NCBI GenBank assembly: GCA_035772785.1 | Contig: JAOCPU010000020.1 | Span: 434,001-498,000 of the forward strand | From: Phlebiopsis flavidoalba | Taxonomy: Eukaryota > Basidiomycota > Agaricomycetes > Polyporales > Phanerochaetaceae | Direction: 5' to 3' | Length of the DNA stretch: 64,000 nucleotides | In this document: positions 13,617-23,564 of the stretch, piece after piece | How the letters are laid out: every line of letters begins with the position of its first letter | Numbering within the stretch: position 1 is the first letter of the stretch | The notes under the pieces: generated by a model | What the model was told of the DNA's origin: nothing | Databases searched by the model: none | Seen by the model: only the letters and a program-made list of their open reading frames with translations | Position numbers and translations under genes: made by a program

Positions 13617-15094
13617 CTACGCGCAGCGTCGGCGCGGGCCTTCTCCATAGCCTCCTTCTTTTGTTGTTCCCAGTACTTCTTCGCGTACCGTATCGAGTCC
13701 ATCATGCTTGCGGGCTTGAGGCCCAATCCGCGGCACTAGGCGGAGGGGAAGGTCCAGTGCGGAGCGGACGGCTGGTATCCTCAGAACGGCGCTCTGGGTG
13801 CCCATGCAAACGATACCTGTGAGGAGGTATACAGGGAATTGCGAGCGTGCCCCTGTATATGCTGTCAGCAGAAGCCTCGGCGAATGAGTGAATAGTCTGA
13901 CCGTGGGAAGGTTAACCATGAAGAAAAAACCGAGGAGAGACAAGGCCTCGGAAGAGGTTGATTGGAGATGCTGAGGGAAGGTGTGCGCTATCGCGCTCAT
14001 GTCACGCATGCCGAGTCTGTCCCCAGGACGCGTCAACCTCACTATTACACGTCCGAAAACGCGTTTTACGTACCGTCAGCACACCAGTTCATACCCGCCG
14101 TCGCGACGATTGGCAGAATGTATGGTCGGGTCCCCCCCGGGGACCGTCAGATCAGGGAAGTACGCGACTCCGGCTGTCCTTGAACTGGGGGACAGGCAGG
14201 TCGCACATGCGCTTCACGCCGAAGAAACATACCGAGGGGTGATAGGAATCTGCGCCAGCGGCGGGACAAGCATGCCCGGGACGGTGACGAACCAATCTTC
14301 TTGTACAATGCTTGTTGCTTCAACACTGCGCGCTGCATCGTGCCCTGGTCTTTCGACCGGAGAGTGTGCGCCGCGCTCTGGATCTCTTCACGCAGACGCT
14401 CGAATTCCGTCTGGTGGGGTGCCATACGAGCAGCATTTCGCAGACCCTTCAGTGCAAAGGGGAAAATGATGAGTCGGGAAATGACGGTGCCAGCAACGAT
14501 AGTCCAAACAACCACGGTGCGCCTGTGGAAACCTGGTACCGCCTCCAGTAGGTGCTTGGGAGAGACACGATGGGTGTACCAGGACCACCCGCCAAGGCCC
14601 AGGGCAGCGAGGTCGCCAAACTGGAGGGCAACTTATTTGGGCAACAGAGTCGGTGAGAGTGCTTGCGACAGGCTCGACAACCGTATCCGAAATGACGTCC
14701 GACGTTGGCGAGGTGCCGTGCACCGGCAACAGTGTGCAGCGCATCCAGCGCGTTCGTAGACTCGACAAGAGCTGATGTCTCAGCAGGTGGCTGCTCCGGT
14801 GGGAAGGTCGCAGCGGCATCGTTTTTTGAGACTGTTGCCGGGCTCGTAGGAGGCAGCAGCAGATGATTCCGGAGAGGAACCTTTTGAAGACGACCACCAG
14901 AAGTTGCGGGTACTTCCTGGTGCGCTGAACAGACCTGCACGGGCTACTAGCGGCTTACGCGCTGATATAGAGCTAGCATGAGAATGTCCTCCACAGCTGT
15001 GATAAATTAGAGCGCACCTGCAGTCCTTCCGGCAGACAAGAACCTCGCCTGTGTGTTGGACACGAAATTTTGGCGAGGAAGCCTTCCGTCTCAT
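13617..15094 (-). CDS. OXA1: Mitochondrial inner-membrane insertase, OXA1 family
   Basis: YidC/Oxa1/Alb3-family insertase that places mitochondrially made and some imported proteins into the inner membrane. The order of parts fits. A Ser/Arg-rich presequence includes SISARKPLVARAGLFSAPG and RNFWW. An Ala/Pro-rich spacer with ESTNALDALH and SDTVVEPVASTLTDSVAQ follows. The catalytic-fold core is TIVAGTVISRLIIFPFALKG then RNAARMAPHQTEFERLREEI, near 14380-14510. LYKKIG follows, then LPQHLQSTSSEALSLLGFFF and NLPTG. The end is QSAVLRIPAVRSALDLPLR, then a basic ribosome-facing tail with EKARADAA. Frame changes occur at about ten points, so no single frame covers more than about 120 residues. The ATG at 15094 is the best start but the presequence is noisy. 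COX18, a shorter paralogue, is less likely given the long spacer and basic tail. Confidence 0.82.
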
Positions 15095-15715
15095 GGTAAG
15101 CACGAATGTCGGGTTGACTAGCATGTTTTATACAACGTACCTTGTGCCAGACTTCAACACACCTGACCTCCCTCAGTCTCCAGCACATTATACACGCCCC
15201 GCAAAATCATGTTGGATGGGTAGGAGGTGGATGTTGGGCGGAAGGCTCGGTCCAAGCCGAAGCGGCGGCGGGATTGAACGAGACGCCCGAAACTTTGGAA
15301 AGTTTGGGCGCCTCGCCTCCGTCGTCATTCGTGCTGAGCCACAATGTTGGCAGTTGCACCTACACGCGACAGTGAGTTGCGATATTTGTTCACTTTCATT
15401 TGATTGCTTGACTACTCGAAGTCCTGGTTCTTGGACTGCGTGGAATAGTTAAGAGTACCGATACGGGCAGTCACCATTACATCTCGCCCGACTGCTATAG
15501 CTAGAGGTACACGACAAAGTCTCATGAATATAACATGGTCCGCTATTTTGACTATGGTATACGCTTATTGAGCTTTGATATGAGGGCAACTACTCGATTA
15601 CGTCAACTCATCCCCGACACTCAGTCTGCATTCAGTACTCAGAAGTGGCCGCATTTGTGGCGCTCTTTCTATGATGTTCTTCAATGAAGGCGATAGGGCT
15701 CACTCACTTATAGCT
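15095..15715. other. Intergenic region upstream of OXA1 and the decayed oxidoreductase
   Basis: No recognisable coding segment on either strand. It should hold the OXA1 promoter (reading leftwards). The missing N-terminal half of the decayed oxidoreductase copy was sought here and not found. Confidence 0.45.
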
Positions 15716-16205
15716 GCACAAGAATATTCTGTCACTCTCGACCAGTCAAAGGTCCCATAGTTAAGGTTCTCCCCCAAAGGCAAGTGCGACTGCTCTTGCC
15801 GGCATACCTTTGGTGGCGCGAGAATGCTAGGTAAAAAATACGACCCGTCATTCAATTTCGTCGTCTACATTGTTGAGCAAGCTCACTAGGACAAACATCT
15901 TTACGTCTCACCTTTCGGGTGGGAGCAATACGCTACCCAAAAATGAGCGACTTAGCTTTTGTGGCTGCTGTTTCCGGTTGACCTGCTCATCGCGGCCTTC
16001 TCCTTCCTTCCAAAGCCCAACATGTCACGTTTAGGCCCCGTTGGAACAGTAAATACCAAACTCGCGAGATAGGACGAAGGCAAAGTTTTTGCGCCTACGG
16101 GTTCTGATGAGAAAGTACAATCTCTTAAAGACATGGGTTCAGACGTAGCATTCGAGACAGTGAGCACACCGGAAAGTCTGCAACCAGAAGGGTCCGCGGT
16201 TAATG
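15716..16205 (+). pseudogene. Decayed tandem copy of an MDR oxidoreductase
   Basis: Three exon-like blocks match the middle of the oxidoreductase that follows at 16.8 kb. The first, about 15725-15830, resembles the stretch ending GMPG and stops at a GT. The second, about 15889-15968, restarts with GQT and continues WEQYAT then SDLAFVAAVS. The third, from 16034, reads GPVGT, then KVFAPTGSDEKVQSLKDMGS and DVAFETVSTPESLQPEG, the dinucleotide-binding segment. Both intron positions (after GMxG and inside the GPVG motif) are the same as in the next gene, which shows shared ancestry. I could not find the N-terminal third or the C-terminal third, and in-frame stops are present. It is therefore most likely a relic of a tandem duplication; a functional but heavily misread gene is the alternative. 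Confidence 0.6.
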
Positions 16206-16785
16206 TGTTTAAGAAAATGGTAAATGCCGCTCAGCCCTTGACAAATGTCACGCAAAGGCACCCCTCATGATTCTGGTCGCAGGGCTGCCTGAGAGAAGTA
16301 TCAAGACCGCTGAATCTTGTGCTACTTGATCAACTCGAAAATGAAATCGCAAGATTCGTATCGAAGAGGCATCATCATCATACCTTCCTCGTAAGCGGAT
16401 GGCGCTGCCGTGAGATCGTGAATAGAGATCTCGCCCGAGAGCGATTATATGCGCATTTGGATACACAACCTCAAACAAGTATGTCATTCACTTCTTATGC
16501 TCGTGTCTACGTGTTTTGACCTGGGCATCCATGGTTTCAGACGCGTACGAGTCAGATAGTCATTTGGTCCGGATGACGAACGAGATAGTCTTCTGTATAG
16601 TGTTCTCATCTCGTGTACACTACGGTGGCCGCCGCTCCGAGTTGAAGCCTTCGCTGAATTCGGACAGAGCAGCAAGTATATAAACAGAAAGGTCTTACAG
16701 TAGATGAGGCATATACACTGCAAGCAAAATTTGGCAACTTACACATTTGAGCCGTAGCACCCCCGCTTCCCATCGACGTAAGAGC
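16206..16785. other. Spacer between the two oxidoreductase copies
   Basis: Should contain the C-terminal part of the upstream copy if it were whole, but I see no match to the corresponding region of the downstream copy. No other gene recognised. Confidence 0.4.
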
Positions 16786-18369
16786 ATGGCGCCTAAACCC
16801 ATGGAACTCGCCCCGACTTTTTGCTCAAAGAGCGTCACTGTAGGCACGTAGAACCTGTTTATTTATTTTGCCTCACGGCTAATTGACATGGTCTACAAGG
16901 ATTGCCTGATGGTTAGGCAGGCCCACCTTGATGCCTACAGTGTTTGATCACTCTCAAACTCATCGACCTGGATATCACACCCTTTACAAGGCGGGTCTTC
17001 TGCCCCTGAAGACGCTTGTCTTGGGCAAGCAGGACCCGTTCATCTCTGGCTTGATGAAGGTAGGCATCTGTTCTTACCATTTTTCTTTCTCTGAATGCAC
17101 TTATCGTCCAGATGCCTCAACGCCAGGGAGATCTCGCTTTGTGATCAACATCTCTGTGTCCATAATGCTCTCCTCGTAGCTCGTACGATGGTGTGGCCTT
17201 AACGACGCTCATCGTGTCATAGGATCTCAATTTTTGGAGTCGGTGTTTGTATTGCGTACTGAGAATCCTGCTGTCAAGGTCGGGACCACCGTATCGATAT
17301 ATGGGCTGATTCGTACGTCGCGCTGTTACTATTCTCTCGTGGCCGCACTATTTGAATTATAATTCTCATCTCTTGGTTCATCAGCCCGTGTCAAGAATAC
17401 TCTGTCATCCCCGAATGCGAAAGCGATATCTGGCTTCAGAATTCTCTGAAAAAGGAACAAGGCCTGCCATGGTCGCGCTTTATGTCGGTTTGGCTGGCAT
17501 GCCAGGTATATACTTATAGCTTTGCTCTGTCAGTTACCTCTGAGAGAACTCCTCTAGGTCAAACTGCCTACGCAGGCTGGAAGGAATACGCTAACCCGCA
17601 GAATGGGGGCGATGTTGTGTTTGTGACTACGGCTTCAGGTAAGCTCCAGAAAGCATACCGTCATTCAGCGTGTAATAAAATAATTCCACTATGTGTAGGA
17701 CCCGTTGGTTTGAGTTTGTCCGCGCAGCTGGCGAAGGAGGAAGGCCTGAAGGTCATCGGCTCTGCTGGCTCCGACGAAAAAAGTCAAGTTTCTCAAGGAG
17801 ATTGGCGTAGACGTAGACCTTTAAGGTTATAAAACCACGAGCACAGAGGGAAATTCTGAAGAAAGAGGTCCTATGAAAACATGTGAGTACACCCATCGGC
17901 GTTGGTGAATGGGTTCCCTGACGAACCTATAAGGCCTAGCTATTGGGATAAAAACGTTGGTGGCGAAATGCTCGATCGGCGCTCGGAAATGCAGCAAGGG
18001 GGAGCTCGTTTTTCATCGTGCGTCTCTTCACTCTGGTATCGTTGACTCTACCTGACTAGGTGATGTCCTTGAGGAATGTGGTATGATAGCCGTTCTCTCG
18101 GGCCAGCAGCCAGTAACTGAAGAACCTGTTTCAAACATAATTCGCTCGGAGATCAACCTCCACGGCTACGTCGTCTCCAGTCTCATGCCCCAGTATAATT
18201 ATCAATTTCTACGCTGAAGTCCCGAAGTGGATTGCAGAGGGGAAATTTTCAGGTCCTCGAGGAGTCGAGAGAAAGGGTATTGAGCACGTAGAGCAGGCCT
18301 TGGGTTCGACGTCTTAATGGGGAAAGAACGTGGGGGGAGCTGGTGATCATTGTCGGTGAAGACCTATAA
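16786..18369 (+). CDS. MDR-family NADP-dependent oxidoreductase (alkenal/LTB4-type reductase)
   Basis: Medium-chain dehydrogenase/reductase of the zinc-independent type that reduces alpha,beta-unsaturated carbonyls with NADPH. After an N-terminal region rich in substitutions, FDHSQT, then KTLVLGKQDPFISGLMK and a GVG-VLRTENPAVKVGD-like stretch form the catalytic domain. GMPG/GQTAY and GWKEYANPQ precede the nucleotide-binding motif VTTASGPVGLSLSAQLAKEE and LKVIGSAGSDEK (17620-17785). A YWDKNVGGEMLD-like stretch, GMIAVLSGQQPV and INLHGYVVSSLMPQY follow, and the protein ends VIIVGEDL with TAA at 18367-18369. Six or so introns are visible. Frame breaks lie near 16955, 17785, 17950 and 18210-18330. 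The start ATG is the first in a plausible context, but the first 40 codons are uncertain. A decayed copy lies directly upstream. Confidence 0.88.
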
Positions 18370-18559
18370 ATGTTGATTGTATGTCCTAATGTCACTGTAC
18401 TTTGCGATAAAATAGCTCTGCTAAAGTTTTGTCGGACTTAGTGCGTGACTTCTAGCACTAAGGAGTAAAGCTAAGTAGTAAAGCTGCAATGCTATACACA
18501 AGTCACATAGATAGCTCTTGGACTGGGTATCGGGTCGTAAAGAGTTAATCGATGGGTAT

Positions 18560-19460
18560 TATGAGCACGTTGTGTCACACGATACTGGTCCAAGGTTCCA
18601 CTGGCGACCTTTGATGGCGAAGCTGTACGAGATTCGCAGAGCCGTCTCTCCGTAATCTTGCGGGATGTGCACTGCCAGTAGCAGTTCCGTTCAACTTCAC
18701 AAAATATGGAGCAGACAGTTCGCCGACCACATCTGTGATCTTCGTCGGCGGACAACAGCCATTGCTGCAGGGTGCTCAGTGAAACGCCTGCTTACGGGAA
18801 AGAAGAAAGACTCAACTGATGGTATTGGTAAGGTGTTTGAGGGGACGTCGAGTGTGCGTCCTGTATCCACTGAAGGACATTGAGCTCGCGTCCAGTGAGG
18901 AACGCGTCACGAGTATAGGCGATTACTATACGTAGGACTAGCTTGCTCATTAGTACGTGTATTGCTGAAGTTGAACCATTGGACTCACTACTGGGTGTCA
19001 ACATCCGGGACAAGTCGGTCACAGGCGACCGGTCGTATAGCCATTGGAATCCACGGACGTTCTTGCACTGTCCAATCCATAGAGACTAATGATGGAGATA
19101 TAATCAGCAATTACAAAAACGCCATTTGGGGGATGCTCACATCAACGACCAAATGGACGCCGATAGACCAATCCAAGGCGTTGGAATCGGCCGTCCAGCC
19201 GTTTATACGAGGCAACGGCCTTCCCAGGTTCGTGAAACAAACGTGACCAAAGAGCTGGTCATCAGTACTCCGTACCAGTTCAAAATCCTCGTGTGGCGGC
19301 GGCGAGGGGGTGGCGACACAGGCAATGGGAGCTCCCACTGCGCGTCGTTGGAAGGGGTAGATGTTAAGCCGGACCACCATGGCCTATTCCCGGCAGCATT
19401 CACGAGTGAAATTGGAACAGCTTGTTGGGTCCCAACCCGTATGTCGGTAGGCGGGTAGGC
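18560..19460 (+). CDS. Unrecognised coding region
   Basis: Consecutive plus-strand segments continue one another when single-base frame changes are allowed, and amino-acid composition looks coding. The pieces include VPFNFTKYGADSS with VIFVGGQQPLLQG (18680-18780), YPLKDIELASSEERVTSIGD (about 18862-18925) and CIAEVEPLDSLLGVNIRD (18960-19012). They go on with RSYSHWNPRTFLHCPIHRD and DGDIISNYKNAIWGMLTSTT (19092-19151), and end with ELVISTPYQFKILVW. No signal peptide, membrane segment or catalytic motif stands out. Start and stop cannot be placed; possible further coding continues to about 19650. I do not recognise the family, and the boundaries given are only those of the readable part. It lies between the oxidoreductase and a secreted-protein gene, with no sign of shared control. 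Confidence 0.5.
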
Positions 19461-20447
19461 TGGATGTGCCATCGGGGGTTACTCAGTTTACGAAGGCATA
19501 TTCTTTCGTTATAACGTGTCGTATCTGGAGTTTCTGTTGGTTTCATGTGTATTCGAGGGCCTTCCATGGATTCTCAACGAAGGCTGCATGTGAGTCAGCT
19601 GGACCAAGAAGCGATGCTTGTAGGTTCTGTTCAGAGATGGCGGTGCACTTTTGATTTCATAGCCAGTCATAGCCGCACACCATAAGCGCTACCTGTCGTC
19701 CAAAAGGGCTGGCACTTACAGGACTCTCAACAAATGAGGTGGATCAAACTTGTATGCACGTGCCTCCAAGCCACCGCGAAAACAGACACATCGGAGGTGC
19801 AAACGATGTGACTTCAATCCAGAGGGTACCAGATCCAAGGGCTGCCGGCTAAGACCATGAGTACCCCCCAGGTCCTAGACACTTGTCAGCTTTGTATTGT
19901 ACGGGGAAGTTCAAAGGTCCAATGCAAACGGCATACGACAGGTGTAGTCAAAATGAATATGCGCATTCAGTTGGTTGATCATTACAGGGTTGCTCGGCGG
20001 CTGGCAGTCCGTGACGGGCCCACTGTCAATGCGTCGAGATGGGCTCACCATCTTAGCGGACCATCTTTGACACCCGTGCAGCGCACAGCTCGGTAAATCC
20101 GCACGTCGCTTACACGCCGGTGGCAACGACTTGGTAACAACACCACTTGATGGAACCTTCCCGCGACACACTTTGATGTGACGATCACTGTCATATAAAC
20201 GAGGGCGCAAAAAACGCTGCATATATGAGCGTGTTAGCTATATGTTAAGGGGTATATTGGACGGAGAAAGAGAACAATTAAACAGCCGGAATAATAGTGA
20301 AATCGCGCAACTAAGACAACAGCTCGACGTCCCTGCACAGGCTTCAGTGAATATATCTCCTCCTCTCAGGGGCCGCATGATATACAACTCTGTTCCAAGC
20401 TGTCAGTGACATGGGCATGGTTGACAGGGATATAAACTCACGGGTCC
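19461..20447. other. Mostly unrecognised; possible 3' continuation
   Basis: The first 200 bases may continue the upstream coding region (a stretch reading YNVSYLEFLLVSCVFEGLPW). After that I see no supported gene up to the stop of the secreted protein on the other strand. Confidence 0.35.
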
Positions 20448-21339
20448 TTAGAGAGCAGCAGCAACAACGGCAGCAGCGCCGAAAAGAGCCGCAATGGTGC
20501 CAGTGCTTGCACCAATGGCGCGGGAAGCACCGCTGGTCTTTCCGGAGATGAGACCATCAGACAAGCTACCGGCAGCCTGGACAGCGTTGCTGAGGAAGTT
20601 GGAGCCACAGGTCTTCGTGATGGCCTGGTAGAGGGGGGTCTGGCCACCGAGGAAGACGGAGTTGGGGAGTCCTGGTGCGTAGGCAATGTTGGACTCGAAA
20701 GAGACCCACGAGGTGAAGATGTTGCGAGTGCAGGTTGTGCAAAGCTTGTCTGACGACAGGTCGGGGCTGAGGAAGAGGAAGGCAGCGTTCGACGAGTTGA
20801 GGGTGTCGAAGTTGGGCGTGACGACTTTCTGGTCAGACGTTGAAGAGCGAGCTTGCAGAGGGCGCAGTGCCGGCAATCTGAGTCGCGCAGAAGTTTCCGC
20901 TGTCGTCCTTGGTGCAGATTGCGGTTTGGAGGGGAATGACGGAGTACAGGACGTCGTAGATCTGGAGCACCTCCTTGTTCATGTTGGAGGTAAGCTCCTG
21001 CTGGCAAGCACCGTAAAAGTCGGAGAGCGTGCTACGAATAGCAGTCTCGGAGCAGGACGCGGTGTTTTCGCCAAAGAGTGCTGAGGGCACTGGCGGCGTC
21101 CGACGCGCTGCCGCTACCACCCGGCCGAAGGCGGAGGTGGCATTGGAGATCGAGCTCGTGCAGCCTTGGAGAGTTGTGTCGCTGTTGAGCTTGGTCATGT
21201 AAGACGAGCAGCCAGAGCTGATGCCCGAGGGAACCTATAGGAGACAATCAACTCGCTGAACGTCGTCAGGAAAATGCGAGGGCTATACCTGCGCGACGGC
21301 GAGGGTGGCAAGGAGGGAAACAACGGCAAAAGACTTCAT
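20448..21339 (-). CDS. Secreted, probably GPI-anchored protein (DUF7729-like)
   Basis: Cell-surface or secreted fungal protein of unknown function. The N-terminus, MKSFAVVSLLATLAVAQVPS, is a typical signal peptide; an intron (21235-21288, GTATAG...TATAG on the minus strand) splits it after the Gln codon. The body carries paired cysteines (GCSSYMTKLNSDTTLQGCTS, ENTASCSETAIRSTLSDFYG, CQQELTSNM, TAICTKDDSGNFCATQ, KLCTTCTRNIF, KTCGSNF). It closes with a Ser/Gly-rich stretch and a hydrophobic tail (TGTIAALFGAAAVVAAAL), as expected for GPI attachment. Frame breaks are visible near 21120, 21085 and 20850; the last turns an STSDQK stretch into a false stop. Similarity to DUF7729 proteins is from memory and moderately certain. 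The gene shares no obvious promoter with its neighbours. Confidence 0.75.
21235..21288 (-). other. Intron in the signal-peptide region of the secreted protein
   Basis: Reads GTATAGCC...CTCCTATAG on the minus strand, 54 nt. Removing it joins the hydrophobic N-terminus to the cysteine-rich body in frame. Confidence 0.8.
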
Positions 21340-21748
21340 TGTTGGCTGTACACCGTGTACGGTTAAGGAATGGACGAGTTCTTTAGGGTCGACGACGACG
21401 GGAAGGGATTATGAACGTTGAAGGGAAAGAAAGCGTTTCAGCGAGGAACCTTGAAGAGGGCGGGCAAGAGACGCACGGCCAGTTTGATTGTTTGTTGCTA
21501 GGGCGCTCGGGCACAAACATGGCCAAATCACCTGGCGGCTAACAAACCGGCCTCACTCTCCCGCAATTTGGTCTCGGCTAGGGCAAGAATGCCCAGAGCA
21601 AAAAAAAATCAACGTGGATGGAAACGAGGGTATTCGTGTAGTAGTGATACAATTGATTTATTTCCAGCTATACATGCAGCGATTTCTACAACACAGCAAC
21701 CAAGACCGAAAGGCGTTCTACACGATAATCGATACAACAGACGCAAAT

Positions 21749-22818
21749 TTACAGCTCTGCGAACATTGATGAGTACCAGGGAGACTCTCGACGAATCGCA
21801 GTGCTTACTCTGCATGGCGGCAACATCAGAAGACTGGACGTAGTCCTCGAACTCGGCGACCTGATCCTGGAGCTCATCGAGCGAGACAAGCTCGTCCTCT
21901 GCAAAGCGTATTGATTAATACAGCCCAGGTCCAGAGCAAGATGGTGCCACTTACCGACGACGAGGGTGATCTGGAGCTTGCGGATACCGTAGCCAATGGG
22001 GACAAGCTTGGAAGCACCCCAGACGAGACCGGGCTTCTCGATGGAACGAGACGGACGCCTCAAGGGCAACCATGTCGGTCTCGTCATCCCAAGGCTTGAC
22101 ATCGAGAGTAACGACCGACTAGAGATTGGAAGAAAAAAGTCAACATGTTGCTCATGCAAAGTATTATACACAGAATAGGTTCTACAACACGCCCGAGAGA
22201 TGCATAGAGAAGAAGAGATCAAAGTACGAACCTTGGCAGCGACCTTGGGCTTGTTGGCCTTCTTTCGCGTTGTAGGCAGCGACACGCTCGGCCTTGATGC
22301 GCTCAGCCTCCTCGTCAACCTCGTCATCAGAGCCGAAACAGGTCAACATCATCATCGTCCTCAGCCTCCTCCTTGGCGGGGGGCAGCGGAGGCACCACCA
22401 AGGAAGGCCTCGCCTGCGGCGCTGGAGCCAGAGAGGGAGCCGAACTCGGCCTCGTAAGACTTGATGTGGTTGTACCAGCGGCTCACGCTGGTGAAGGTAG
22501 CAGCGGGCGCGGACGAGATCGCCTTGAAAACGGTGACATCGGCCTGCGACGCGCGGTGTAACTGAAAGAAAGAAGATTAGCATACATATTCAGATAGCTG
22601 ATAGGTTGCTAATGAAAATCAGAAAGCTAGGCAGATAGTTGTCGGCATGCTTGAGCAGCGGTGTCTAGTCGCTTCTTGGAAACACGGACCATAGCGTTGT
22701 GTGTTCATCACATTCACCAGAGAGAGCGAGAAAATAACGAATAATAAACGTATACTCACCCCTCGACGTAGGAGCGGGTAGAGAGGTGAGCCTCGAGCTT
22801 GGCGAAATCGACAGACAT
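21749..22818 (-). CDS. EFB1: Translation elongation factor 1-beta (eEF1B alpha)
   Basis: Guanine-nucleotide exchange subunit that recharges eEF1A with GTP during elongation; cytosolic. Five exons fit well: 22760-22818 ([20 protein letters not shown]), 22232-22561, 21955-22118, 21809-21898 and a tiny last exon 21749-21756 that completes AAMQKL and the TAA. The N-terminal GST-C-like helix, the acidic linker before [20 protein letters not shown], and the C-terminal exchange domain ([51 protein letters not shown]) are in order. All downstream introns are 50-115 nt, but intron 1 (22562-22759) is 198 nt. Frame breaks: near 22545, several in the 22330-22480 acidic linker, near 22265, and one extra base near 22045 in the VRSIEKPG stretch. 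A highly expressed essential gene with so many breaks points to sequencing error. Confidence 0.97.
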
Positions 22819-23113
22819 TGTGCAGGGGAGAGGAAAGTGGTAGACGCGTTTACATCGATCCGACTCAAAATTTATGGCGATCGCGAACAGAGTTTAGGGC
22901 AGGTCGGTTGAGCCTCGGCTTTACATATCCTCTGTCGTCCCATTGACAGCTCAGTGAGGATTTCGTCTCTGAATATGAAGCAAAATGTCTAACTATTCGC
23001 AACAGTCGATGTATAAACTGAAACGCTCTCGATGAGAGCGAAGAGAAAAGGAGCAATATTGTGCGCAAGAAAGGCCGTGATGGTTATGTACAATTCTAAC
23101 GCGAGCCAGCTAA

Positions 23114-23205
23114 GCTGATATGGCCGAGTCGTTAAGGCGAGTGATTTGAATTTTCAATTCATCACTTGGGCATTGCCCGCGTAGGTTCAAATCCTGCTGT
23201 CAGCG
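23114..23205 (+). tRNA. tRNA-Ser (anticodon TGA) with a 10-nt intron
   Basis: Acceptor arms GCTGATA and TGTCAGC pair over seven positions (one G-T), followed by discriminator G, as usual for serine. The D stem is GCC/GGC. The anticodon stem AGTGA/TCACT encloses 17 nt; removing TTTTCAATTC right after the base 3' of the anticodon leaves a normal seven-base loop TTTGAAA with anticodon TGA. A long variable arm (TGGGCATTGCCCGC) marks a class II tRNA. The T arm is GTAGG TTCAAAT CCTGC. Internal Pol III boxes are TGGCCGAGTCG and GGTTCAAATCC. Confidence 0.92.
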
Positions 23206-23212
23206 TTTTTTT
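23206..23212 (+). terminator. RNA polymerase III terminator of tRNA-Ser
   Basis: A run of seven T starts immediately after the discriminator base, enough for Pol III release. Confidence 0.8.
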
Positions 23213-23564
23213 CTTCTTGAGACATTTCAATTTTCCCCACATTCTGTCAAGGACTTAGAGGTCAACTAAAAGTCAAAACTCGACCGTCTTCCAGTTATGT
23301 AATTGCGATGTTGATGTCGGATATGGGGGCCAGCATTTGTGAGTTGATATACAGTAGTATGAGCGTACTTTGATTTGAAGAGCTGGATTATTACGGCAGG
23401 GCGTTACAGATACATGAGTAGTTGATAATAATATGGCAACAAGAAACCCTAGAGTAAAGCAATAAAGACAAAACGGTGACACAACGAGTGTGGGTATAAT
23501 TAGCCAATATACCACAGCCTACAGGAAACGTACAATACAAGAGTCCGTTTTGCATCTACCCAGG
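23213..23564. other. Intergenic region
   Basis: Space between the tRNA and the stop of the APC/C activator gene. No coding or RNA signal seen. Confidence 0.55.
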
